Positions 25,658-33,138 of a stretch of 64,000 nt of DNA are shown here, piece after piece. A model generated the notes under the pieces. The model did no database searches. It saw only the letters and a program-made list of their open reading frames with translations, and was not told the DNA's origin. The position numbers and the translations under genes were made by a program. Source of the DNA: Pseudomonas sp. J452 (GTDB taxonomy: Bacteria; Pseudomonadota; Gammaproteobacteria; Pseudomonadales; Pseudomonadaceae); contig NZ_CP088294.1 in assembly GCF_024666525.1 (NCBI RefSeq), positions 992,001-1,056,000 of the forward strand, given 5' to 3'. Position 1 is the first letter of the stretch; each line of letters begins with the position of its first letter.

Positions 25658-26728
25658 ATGACCCCGACTCCTGCAAGCCATGGCCTGCACAATGACCAGC
25701 AGCGCTCCGCGCATATCCGCAGCCAGGTACTGGCCCGTGGCGCAGAGCTGCGCCAGCGCTACCCCATCCTGCAACACCAGGATGCCCTCGGTGCCGGCAT
25801 CCTGGCTTTCGCCTTGGCGGGGATGCTCGGCAGTGCCTGGCTCTACCTGGATGGCGCCATCGCCTGGTGGGCGTGCCTGCTGGCCAACGCCTTCTTCGCC
25901 TCGCTGACCCACGAGCTGGAGCATGACCTGATCCACTCCATGTACTTCCGCAAGCAGCGCGTGCCGCACAACCTGATGCTGGCCCTGGTGTGGCTGGCGC
26001 GGCCGAGCACGATCAACCCGTGGATCCGCCGTCACCTGCACCTCAACCACCACAAGGTGTCCGGCAGCGAGACCGATATCGAGGAGCGCGCCATCACCAA
26101 CGGCGAGCCTTGGGGCCTGGCCCGCCTGCTGATGGTCGGCGACAACCTGATGTCCTCGCTGATCCGCCTGCTGCGTGCCAAGACCTGGGCGCACCGCAAG
26201 ATGATCGTCAGCCGCACGCTGATCGGCTACGCACCGCTGGGCCTGCTCAACTGGAGCACCTGGTATGTGTTCCTCGGTTTCCACCTGCTCGACTTCGCCG
26301 CCAGCGCCGCCGGTGCGCCGATTGCCTGGGGCGCCACCGCCCTGAGCGTGATGCACGGCGTGAACATCGCCGTGGTCGTACTGGTCGGGCCCAACGTGCT
26401 GCGCACCTTCTGCCTGCACTTCATCAGCTCGAACATGCACTACTACGGCGACATCGAGGCGGGCAACGTGATCCAGCAGACCCAGGTGCTGAATGCCTGG
26501 TGGCTGTGGCCGCTGCAGGCGTTCTGCTGCAATTTCGGCAGCACCCACGGCATCCACCATTTCGTGGTCAAGGAGCCCTTCTACATCCGCCAGCTCACCG
26601 CGCCGCTGGCGCACCAGCTGATGCGCGAAGCCGGGGTGCGCTTCAACGACTTCGGCACCTTCGCCCGCGCCAATCGCTGGCAGGCGCACGAGAAGCCGAC
26701 CAGCGCCACGACCCAACAGGCCGCCTGA
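25658..26728 (+). CDS. Membrane fatty acid desaturase family protein
   Basis: A di-iron integral membrane enzyme of 356 residues. Its His clusters are HELEHDLIH (HxxxH), HLHLNHHK (HxxHH) and HGIHH, with SSNMHYYGD as an extra conserved stretch. Hydrophobic spans surround them. This is the PF00487 desaturase/hydroxylase superfamily, which needs external electrons. The substrate could be a fatty acyl lipid or another hydrocarbon chain. The start ATG at 25658 has GAGGA upstream; the longer frame from 25346 overlaps the divergent regulator and is not used. The quinone reductase and rubredoxin downstream could be electron donors, which is inference. Confidence 0.87.
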   Translation: MTPTPASHGLHNDQQRSAHIRSQVLARGAELRQRYPILQHQDALGAGILAFALAGMLGSAWLYLDGAIAWWACLLANAFFASLTHELEHDLIHSMYFRKQRVPHNLMLALVWLARPSTINPWIRRHLHLNHHKVSGSETDIEERAITNGEPWGLARLLMVGDNLMSSLIRLLRAKTWAHRKMIVSRTLIGYAPLGLLNWSTWYVFLGFHLLDFAASAAGAPIAWGATALSVMHGVNIAVVVLVGPNVLRTFCLHFISSNMHYYGDIEAGNVIQQTQVLNAWWLWPLQAFCCNFGSTHGIHHFVVKEPFYIRQLTAPLAHQLMREAGVRFNDFGTFARANRWQAHEKPTSATTQQAA

Positions 26729-26741
26729 ATCCGCTTTAGTC

Positions 26742-26777
26742 CCCTCTCCCATTTATGGGAGAGGGCTAGGGAGAGGG
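26742..26777. repeat. CCCTCTCCC/GGGAGAGGG hairpin repeat, copy 3
   Basis: CCCTCTCCCAT and ATGGGAGAGGG form an 11-bp stem with a 2-nt loop (26742-26765), followed by the tail CTAGGGAGAGGG that recurs in the copy at 48403. It lies between the desaturase and quinone reductase genes. Confidence 0.85.
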
Positions 26778-26809
26778 TTGCTCTCCTATCGCCGCTCCCG
26801 GAATTGCCC

Positions 26810-27535
26810 ATGAACATCCTGATCATCCACGCCCACCCCGAACCGCAGTCCTTCTGCAGCGCGATGAAAGACCTCGCCGTCGCCACCCTGCAGCAGGCCG
26901 GACACAGCGTCCAGGTCTCCGACCTCTACGCGATGAACTGGAACCCAGTGGCCAGCGCCGCCGACTTCAGCCAACGCAGCAACCCCGATTACCTGGTCTA
27001 CGCCCTCGAACAGCGCCATGCTCACGGCCAGCAGGCCCTGGCTGCGGACATCAGCACCGAGCTGAACAAACTGCTCTGGGCCGACCTGCTGATCCTCAAC
27101 TTTCCGCTGTTCTGGTGCTCGGTGCCGGCCATGCTCAAGGGCTGGATCGACCGCGTGTTGGTGTCCGGCGTGTGCTACGGCGGCCTGCGCTTCTACGACC
27201 GCGGCGGCCTGGCCGGCAAGCGTGCGCTGCTCAGCTTCAGCCTCGGCGGTCAGGCGCACATGTTCGCCGATGAAGACGCCGTGCATGGCGATCTGCACGA
27301 CATGCTGCGCCCATTGCAGCGCGGCACCTTGGCCTACACCGGGCTCAGCGTGCTACCGCCGTTCGCCGCCTATCACGTGCCCTACGTCAGCGCAGACACC
27401 CGTGGGGAAATCCTCGAACAGTACGCCGACTACCTGAACAGCCTGGATGAGTTGAAGCCGCTGACCTTCCCTGCGCTCAGTCGCTTCGATCGTCACCTGC
27501 ATCCGCTAAGTAATAAAGAACAGGTGCCGACATGA
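26810..27535 (+). CDS. NAD(P)H:quinone oxidoreductase (flavodoxin fold, NQO1/MdaB type)
   Basis: A 241-residue flavoprotein. The FMN/FAD-binding start is MNILIIHAHPEPQSFCSAMK. The family motif LILNFPLFWCSVPAMLKGWIDRV is intact, and ALLSFSLGGQAHMF contributes to the flavin pocket. It would reduce quinones by two electrons from NAD(P)H. The ATG at 26810 is used; a TTG at 26804 is in frame but lies inside the likely ribosome site. Its stop overlaps the rubredoxin start (ATGA), so the two are translationally coupled. Confidence 0.92.
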   Translation: MNILIIHAHPEPQSFCSAMKDLAVATLQQAGHSVQVSDLYAMNWNPVASAADFSQRSNPDYLVYALEQRHAHGQQALAADISTELNKLLWADLLILNFPLFWCSVPAMLKGWIDRVLVSGVCYGGLRFYDRGGLAGKRALLSFSLGGQAHMFADEDAVHGDLHDMLRPLQRGTLAYTGLSVLPPFAAYHVPYVSADTRGEILEQYADYLNSLDELKPLTFPALSRFDRHLHPLSNKEQVPT

Positions 27536-27696
27536 AGACCTGGATCTGCATCATCTGCGGCCTGATCTACGACGAAGCCAGCGGCTGGCCCGACGACGGC
27601 ATCCCAGCCGGCACACCCTGGGCCGAAGTGCCAGACGACTGGCTATGCCCCGACTGCGGCGTGAGCAAAGCCGACTTCGTCATGCAGGAGCTCTGA
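27532..27696 (+). CDS. Rubredoxin
   Basis: A 54-residue one-iron electron carrier, [16 protein letters not shown] at the start. It has two CxxC knuckles, CIICG (residues 6-10) and CPDCG (39-43), and the aromatic residues W/Y typical of rubredoxin. It begins inside the stop of the quinone reductase gene (ATGA overlap). In Pseudomonas rubredoxins shuttle electrons to membrane di-iron hydroxylases such as AlkB. Here the membrane desaturase two genes upstream is a candidate partner. Confidence 0.95.
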   Translation: MKTWICIICGLIYDEASGWPDDGIPAGTPWAEVPDDWLCPDCGVSKADFVMQEL

Positions 27697-27760
27697 ACAA
27701 AAGGCCCGACGGCCCGCATGGACGCCCGCGCGGCGGATGCGTATGATTGCGCCCCGCAAC

Positions 27761-27837
27761 GCACCAGTAGCTCAGCTGGATAGAGTACTGCCCTCCGAAG
27801 GCAGGGGTCGTGGGTTCGAATCCCGCCTGGTGCGCCA
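27761..27837 (+). tRNA. tRNA-Arg (anticodon CCG)
   Basis: A 77-nt cloverleaf. The acceptor stem GCACCAG pairs with CTGGTGC, the D-arm is AGCTCAGCTGGATAGAG, and the anticodon stem-loop is CTGCCCTCCGAAGGCAG with CCG at 27795-27797. The T-arm is GTGGGTTCGAATCCCGC, and CCA is encoded. A degenerate copy of its 3' half lies 2.86 kb downstream. Confidence 0.97.
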
Positions 27838-27848
27838 TCTTCAAAGCA

Positions 27849-27881
27849 AAAAGCCCCGGATGAAAGTCCGGGGCTTTTTTT
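27849..27881 (+). terminator. Terminator of tRNA-Arg
   Basis: AAAGCCCCGGA pairs with TCCGGGGCTTT around a short loop and is followed by a T run. It begins 12 bp after the tRNA. Confidence 0.92.
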
Positions 27882-28021
27882 GTGCCTGTCTTTTGCATCC
27901 AGCCAGCACGGTGCGACAGCTTGGGGGAAATAAATCCGCCCCCTTTTCTTTCCCCTTTTCTTTGCCGCTGCTGCTACTGCACCACTGCTGGTTTGACCGG
28001 GCGCGTAAGCCCGCCGCCGCA

Positions 28022-29008
28022 CTACAAGGCGAAGCGGCGGCGGTAGTCCTGCATGGTCATTCCGGTCTGGCGCTTGAACAGCCGGCGAAAGGAGGCCAGG
28101 TCTTCATAACCCACTTCCCAGACCAGGCTGTTCATCTGTTTGCGCGTGGTTTCCAGGCCGCTTTTCACCCGCTCGATACGCATCCGCTGCTGGTAGCCCA
28201 GCGGGGTCACCCCGGTGGCCTTCTTGAACCGCCGGCTTAGGTGTCGCTCGGTCAGCCCCTTCGACTCGGCATAACCCCTGAAGTCGATGGCCTGCTCGGG
28301 GTGTTCGTCGATCTGCGCCTGCGGCGCCGTGACCACGGCATCGCCGTGGCTCCGCGAGGGGGAGAAAATGGCGAAGCGGCTCTGACTCTCATAGTTAGGC
28401 TCCACCAACATCAGCTTGGCCGTGGCCAGCGCCAGTTCCCGGCTGTGCCAGCGCTGAATCAGGTAGAGCACCAACTGGGCAACAGACAGGGCTCCGCCGG
28501 CGCTGATCAGATCGCCATGGTCGATCAACAATTTTTCGGTCACGAAACTGGTCGTCGGGAACAGCTCTCGGGCGACCGGCAGCGACGCCCAATGACAACT
28601 AAGCGTGCGCTCTTTCGCCAATCCCGCCTGTGCCACCAGGAAGTTGCCGGTGCAGACGCTACCGATCACCGCGCCGGCGGCGTGCCAGCGCCTTAGTTGG
28701 GGGTACAGCGAGTCCAGCCGGAACATCGCCTCGCCCGCCTGTGACGCTGACAGCACCGACTCGAAGGCCCCTGGCAACAGCACGATCTGCGGTATCGGGT
28801 CATGTGTCAGCCGTTCGAGGGGGGCCAAGGCGTAGCCGTTGTAGGCAGTTTCCCGGGTGTGCAGGCCGACCAGGCGCACCTGAAAGGGGTCGCCCGCTTC
28901 CCCAAGGAAGCGGCGCGCGGCGTAATTCGCGGCGAGCAGCAGATCGACGATGGTGAACACACTGGAGGCCTGGCAGCGCTCCGTAACCACTATTGCAACG
29001 CTTGGCAT
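28022..29008 (-). CDS. GlxA family transcriptional regulator (DJ-1/PfpI domain + AraC HTH)
   Basis: A 328-residue regulator. The N-terminal amidase-like DJ-1/PfpI domain spans about 1-190, with the nucleophile-elbow Cys in GSVCTGNFLVAQAG. The C-terminal AraC double HTH spans about 230-326 (LTERHLSRRFKKATG; VGYEDLASFRRLFKRQTGMT). Such regulators control use of small nitrogenous or stress compounds. It is divergent from the NTF2-like/GST pair across 212 bp and probably controls them. The whole group sits between tRNA-Arg and a tRNA-derived repeat. Confidence 0.92.
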   Translation of the reverse strand: MPSVAIVVTERCQASSVFTIVDLLLAANYAARRFLGEAGDPFQVRLVGLHTRETAYNGYALAPLERLTHDPIPQIVLLPGAFESVLSASQAGEAMFRLDSLYPQLRRWHAAGAVIGSVCTGNFLVAQAGLAKERTLSCHWASLPVARELFPTTSFVTEKLLIDHGDLISAGGALSVAQLVLYLIQRWHSRELALATAKLMLVEPNYESQSRFAIFSPSRSHGDAVVTAPQAQIDEHPEQAIDFRGYAESKGLTERHLSRRFKKATGVTPLGYQQRMRIERVKSGLETTRKQMNSLVWEVGYEDLASFRRLFKRQTGMTMQDYRRRFAL

Positions 29009-29220
29009 ACAGCCCCCTGGCAGCTCGCCCAGCAGGATGCCTCAACGGGGCGCGTGGCTGGAAGGTCAAAATAGACGTGTACAAGGTCGATTCGGCTCTC
29101 CGCTTAGATGTCCGGATTCACCCGTTTCGCGCCGGCATCGACACTCGGGGAGCGGTCGCCGCGCGGATAGCCTGTGCTCGTCCAACCCCGGGCAAACCAC
29201 CGGTAATCAAGGAATCGAAC

Positions 29221-29688
29221 GTGACGTCAGAGCAGATGCATGCCCTCGCCAGCAAATTGGCCAGGGTCAAGAGCGAGCAGAACATTGCGGCCGCAATGAC
29301 CATCTATCACCCGGACATCGAACTGGCGGCGCCGAGTTTCGATGCTCGGCAATGCGGTGCGGCTGCCGTCGAGCAGGGCCTGCAGGTCTTCTTCGCGCTG
29401 TTTCCCGATTACCAGATTGAGTTGCACAAGACCGCCTATCAGGGTGCAACCATGCTTGCCAGCGGTCAGGTGCGAGTGACCCCGCATGTGCCGGGGCAGG
29501 CCTGCCCATGCGTAAGCGTGCCGGTCTTCCTCGAGCTGGAGTTCCGCGACGCCCGGATTTATCGGGAAACCTTCTTCCTCGATGCCGGGCTGCTGTGTCG
29601 ACGTGCCGGCATCGCACCCGAACAACTTCGCGCGGCGGCAGCCGAGGCCCAACGCGCACTCAAGCAGACGGAGGTGCGCGCATGCTGA
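29221..29688 (+). CDS. SnoaL/NTF2-like protein
   Basis: A 155-residue cone-shaped alpha+beta barrel protein. The start (GTG) TSEQMHALASKLARVKSEQN leads to AAMTIYHPDIELAAPS, a typical SnoaL-like opening. Strands such as IELHKTAYQGATMLASGQVRVT follow. The GTG at 29221 has AAGGA about eight bases upstream; the open frame reaches back to 28993 but overlaps the divergent regulator. Members can be isomerases, hydrolases or binding proteins, so no reaction can be named. It overlaps the GST gene by 7 bp. Confidence 0.8.
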   Translation: MTSEQMHALASKLARVKSEQNIAAAMTIYHPDIELAAPSFDARQCGAAAVEQGLQVFFALFPDYQIELHKTAYQGATMLASGQVRVTPHVPGQACPCVSVPVFLELEFRDARIYRETFFLDAGLLCRRAGIAPEQLRAAAAEAQRALKQTEVRAC

Positions 29689-30383
29689 CCCTATACGCCT
29701 GGACCACCCAGAACGCCCGCAAAATCACCATCATGCTGGAGGAGTGCGGCCTGCCCTATCGCATCAGCCCGGTCGACATCCTCAAGGACGAACAGCACTC
29801 ACCGGCGTTCCGGCAGCTGAATCCCAACCGCAAGATCCCCGTGCTGGTGGATGACGATTTGTGCGGTGCCAGCGGGGAACCGCTCGCCGTCTTCGAGACC
29901 GGTGCGATCCTGCTCTACCTGGCGGAAAAGAGCGGGCGCTTTCTCTCCCCGCAGCCTGGCCAGCGCGCCCATACCCTGAGTTGGTTGTTCTGGCAGACCA
30001 GCGGCGTCGGCCCGGCGTTCGGCAACTTGGCCCATTTCGCCTCCGCCGGCGTACAGGATCGCACCCGGCTGAACGGCTTCTTGGAGAAGACTGGTGCCCG
30101 TGAACCGGTGCAGTACGCCATCCAGCGCTTCGCCGGGGAGAGCCTGCGACTGCTCGGCGTGCTCGACGAAGCGCTGGCCGAAAACCCGTATGTTGCCGGC
30201 GAACTGTCCATCGCCGACTTCGCCCTCTACCCCTGGGTGGAGTCGGGCTGGCCCGGATTTCAGTCGCTGCACCCGACTCTGTCGGTGGACTTCGCCCGGG
30301 TGGAACACTGGATGAACAGGCTGGACCAGCGCGAGGCGCTACGCCGGGGCATGCAACGCCTGGCTTGGGGGGCGCCGCTCTAG
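29682..30383 (+). CDS. Glutathione S-transferase (Nu/YfcG-like)
   Basis: A 233-residue GST. The N-terminal thioredoxin-like domain (about 1-85) has MLTLYAWTTQNARKITIMLE, NPNRKIPVLVDDD with the cis-Pro, and ETGAILLYLAEKSG. The helical C-domain contains ELSIADFALYPWV, the conserved N-capping motif. The TTQNARKI active-site segment matches YfcG/Ure2p-like Nu-class enzymes, which act as disulfide-bond reductases as well as transferases. The ATG overlaps the stop of the NTF2-like gene, indicating coupled translation. Confidence 0.9.
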   Translation: MLTLYAWTTQNARKITIMLEECGLPYRISPVDILKDEQHSPAFRQLNPNRKIPVLVDDDLCGASGEPLAVFETGAILLYLAEKSGRFLSPQPGQRAHTLSWLFWQTSGVGPAFGNLAHFASAGVQDRTRLNGFLEKTGAREPVQYAIQRFAGESLRLLGVLDEALAENPYVAGELSIADFALYPWVESGWPGFQSLHPTLSVDFARVEHWMNRLDQREALRRGMQRLAWGAPL

Positions 30384-30654
30384 CCTCGAGATCGCGGGTT
30401 TATTCGGGGCTCCCTGGACTACCGGAGCAGCGGCCGGCTCAGCCGCCACGCACCTCGGATAAGCCTGCATCGACGTGCCTCGTCAGGCTTCTTTGGGTCT
30501 CGGTGCATGCGAGTAACAAGCCTGAAAATGCCACAAATTTGCCACACTCGCCTAGTTAAACAGGGCTAAATGCCACCTCTTTTAGATGCGCCAAGTCTTT
30601 GATTTTACAGAAAATAAACGCTAGCGTATTGATCGTAAAGGGTGACTTTAAGGA

Positions 30655-30697
30655 CTCCGAAGGCAGGGCTCCTGGGTTCGATCCCGCCAGGGCGCCA
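30655..30697 (+). pseudogene. Degenerate tRNA-Arg(CCG) 3' half (att-like repeat)
   Basis: 43 nt match the 3' half of the tRNA-Arg at 27793-27837. The shared part runs from CTCCGAAGGCAGGG through TGGGTTCGA to GCGCCA, with three substitutions and two single-base deletions. The T-arm can no longer form the standard loop, and no 5' half is present, so it is not a functional tRNA. It resembles the duplicated attachment site left by tRNA-targeted integration. Confidence 0.75.
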
Positions 30698-30710
30698 GAC
30701 TGCAATAAAA

Positions 30711-30743
30711 CGAAGGCCCCGTGGCGCAAGCCCGGGGCCTTCG
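30711..30743 (-). terminator. Bidirectional terminator, end of Hint-protein operon
   Basis: An 11-bp stem CGAAGGCCCCG/CGGGGCCTTCG. On the minus strand it is followed by TTTTATT. It lies 24 bp past the stop codon of the Hint-domain gene. Confidence 0.85.
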
Positions 30744-30766
30744 GCGTTTCTGCGTTGGCGTTTGCC

Positions 30767-33121
30767 CTAATGCCCGGCGTCGCTGCGCTTGCCGCCAGCC
30801 TTGGCCGCCTGCTGGGCCTGGAAGGCCTGCAACTGGTTGGGCAGCTCCGCCAGGACGGCCTGCACCAGGCTGTGCAGGTAGGCCTCGGCCTGGGCTGGAT
30901 CCCAGTGCTGCTGGCGTTGCTGCTCGCGCTCGATGGCGGCGCTGTCGAGCAGGCGCAGGTCGAGACGGCAGGTACCGGCAATGGCGCCCTGGGCGTCGCG
31001 CAGCAGGCCTTCGCAGCTGCGCCAGCCGGTTTCCAGGCGCTCCGGCAGATAGATCTGTGTGCTGAGCGAGTTGCCCGCGCCATCCTGGCAGGTCAGCGTC
31101 AGTTTTTCCGCCAGTTCGCCGCTGCTCGCCAGTGGGCAATAGAGCACCTGGTCGACGTGTCGGGTAAAGGCACTGGAAGGGCGCTGGCCACTTTCCTCCA
31201 GCTGATAGTGCTGCTCGCCGAGGCTCAGGTTGAGCGGGCCTGGGCTGTCGGCGAAGGCCTGGCCGTTGAGCAGGCTGATCCCGAACAGCGTGACTGCCAG
31301 GGTGTCGCCTGTGGCGTCGCCGGGTTCGCGCCAGCCCAGGGCCAACTGGGCCAGTAGCGTTTCGCCGAGATTGCCCAGCAACTGCTCGGTGAGCAGGTTG
31401 AGTTGCCAGTTGAAGGTGCCGCCCGCGGCGCTGGCACGCAGGGCCAGGCCGGGGGGCTGGGCGAGCAAGCTGAAGAAGGCGCTGGTGGCGCTGTGGATAT
31501 CCACGGCTGGCGTGCTGCGCAGCAGGGCTGCCTGGGGCCGGTTGCGCGCCTGCTGCAGAGCGGTGGGCAGCAGTTGGCTGTGCAGAGTCAGCGCCAGCTG
31601 TTCGAGGATGGGCGCCAGGTTGGCCTGGGACAAGCTGGCGATGTCGCTGTGCAACGCATCGTAGAGATTCTGCGCCAGCGCGAAGAAGCCGGGGGCGATC
31701 TCGGCGTGGGCGCCGATATCGGGTATTTCCGCACTGACGGCCAGGTAGGTGCCGTTGCCGCCGACCAGGTAGCCGGCCATTTCCGCGCCAGGTTCCAGCA
31801 GCAGGTCATAGAGACGCTCGTCGGCGTTGCCGCTGCCGGGCAGACAGTGCACCTGGGTGACCGGATAAGGTTGCGCGCTGTGGTTGGCGATACGCAGCAG
31901 CGTGCTGCCGCTGCTCAGCGGACCGATACCCAGTACGGCCAGGCCAGGGATGCGCGCGCTCAGTTGCAGCGGGTCGATACTGGCCAGAGTGGGCTGATCC
32001 GCCTGGGGAAAGCGCAGGAAGGGGTGGGTGGCGGTGACCCCGATGGGTAGATCGTTGATGCGATAAAGCGCGCGCCCGGCGCGAAACGGCTGGGCGACCA
32101 AGGCCAGGCGCCGCGGCCCGGCGGTGGTGGCCAGTTGATCACCGGGTTGCAGGGTTTCGATTGCTCGTTCGCTGCCATCGGCCAACAGCACACCGGTGCC
32201 GGCGGCAAAGCAGCAACCACCACCACCGGTCTCGCGGTAGCCACTGCCGGGCTGGCTATTGGCGGTGAACTCGTAGGAGTTTTCCTCGTTCATGCACGAA
32301 GGCATGTACGAGCCGGGATAGGCCGTACAGACCTGCGCCAGGATGCCGCCCCGGGCAGCGCCGGCGATGTCGTTCCAGTCGAGCCGGCGGCGGTTCGGGT
32401 CGCTGGTGGACATCCAGGTGTTGTAGGTGAGCCAGGTGCCCACATCGACGTTACCAGGCAGCACGACCTGCAGAGTGGCCAGGCTGTTTTTCACCGCACC
32501 GATGATGCCGGCGATGCTGGCCGTGGGGCAGCCGAGCACGCTGAGCTTGACCCAGTGGTGCCACATCAACCAGTCAAAGTTGGGCAGGCCAGCCTGGCTG
32601 TGATACTGCACGGCCAGGGCGTTGAGGTAGTTGCTGCTCTGCAGTTGCGCGCTGTAGGTGGCCAGGGCCTGGGCCTTGTCCGGGGTGTCGTTGTAAGCCT
32701 GGGTGAACGCTGGGTAACCCTGTTGCAGGGCCACACCATAGAGCGGCATGGCGCTGTTGCTGATCTGCCCGTTGCAGGCATTCACCGCGTTGTCGATATC
32801 CCCGGACTTGAGCTGTTGGCGCAGACCCGAGGTGATGTTGTACATCGCCTGGCACAAGGTGGCGACGGCGAATCCGGACCAGAAATCATCGTTCAGGCCG
32901 GTACTGCCGGTGACGTTGCCGGTGTAGGCGGCCGGCGTGTAGCCGGGAAAGAAAATGGCGAGAAAGCTTGGCCCGGAAGATTGGGGCCACGGCTGGGTGT
33001 GTTTGCCCGGCGTGGCCCCTTCCAGACGACTGAGCAGGGCCGCCTTGGCCAGGATCCCGACCGGGTTTGCGCCGATATCGGGCAGGGCGGTGAACATCGC
33101 TTCTACAGGATCGGTGGACAT
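30767..33121 (-). CDS. Large protein with internal Hint (Hedgehog/intein-like) domain
   Basis: 784 residues, function unknown. Residues 1-302 are an unassigned domain with several Cys, Trp and His residues (for example FDWLMWHHW at 183-191) and end in a Gly-rich linker. Residues 303-465 look like a Hint domain. CCFAAGTGVLLADGS carries the nucleophilic Cys followed by the block-A pattern; AIETLQPGDQL follows; TATHPF is the block-B Thr-xx-His; and YDLLLEPGAEMAGYLVGGNG is the last strand pair. The terminal His-Asn needed for C-terminal intein splicing is absent. Residues 466-784 are unassigned. The ATG at 33121 has AGGAGG upstream. It lies 17 bp after the 1322-residue gene, so the two form an operon. 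No signal peptide is seen. Confidence 0.72.
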   Translation of the reverse strand: MSTDPVEAMFTALPDIGANPVGILAKAALLSRLEGATPGKHTQPWPQSSGPSFLAIFFPGYTPAAYTGNVTGSTGLNDDFWSGFAVATLCQAMYNITSGLRQQLKSGDIDNAVNACNGQISNSAMPLYGVALQQGYPAFTQAYNDTPDKAQALATYSAQLQSSNYLNALAVQYHSQAGLPNFDWLMWHHWVKLSVLGCPTASIAGIIGAVKNSLATLQVVLPGNVDVGTWLTYNTWMSTSDPNRRRLDWNDIAGAARGGILAQVCTAYPGSYMPSCMNEENSYEFTANSQPGSGYRETGGGGCCFAAGTGVLLADGSERAIETLQPGDQLATTAGPRRLALVAQPFRAGRALYRINDLPIGVTATHPFLRFPQADQPTLASIDPLQLSARIPGLAVLGIGPLSSGSTLLRIANHSAQPYPVTQVHCLPGSGNADERLYDLLLEPGAEMAGYLVGGNGTYLAVSAEIPDIGAHAEIAPGFFALAQNLYDALHSDIASLSQANLAPILEQLALTLHSQLLPTALQQARNRPQAALLRSTPAVDIHSATSAFFSLLAQPPGLALRASAAGGTFNWQLNLLTEQLLGNLGETLLAQLALGWREPGDATGDTLAVTLFGISLLNGQAFADSPGPLNLSLGEQHYQLEESGQRPSSAFTRHVDQVLYCPLASSGELAEKLTLTCQDGAGNSLSTQIYLPERLETGWRSCEGLLRDAQGAIAGTCRLDLRLLDSAAIEREQQRQQHWDPAQAEAYLHSLVQAVLAELPNQLQAFQAQQAAKAGGKRSDAGH

Positions 33122-33138
33122 GGTGGCGGCCCTCCTGG

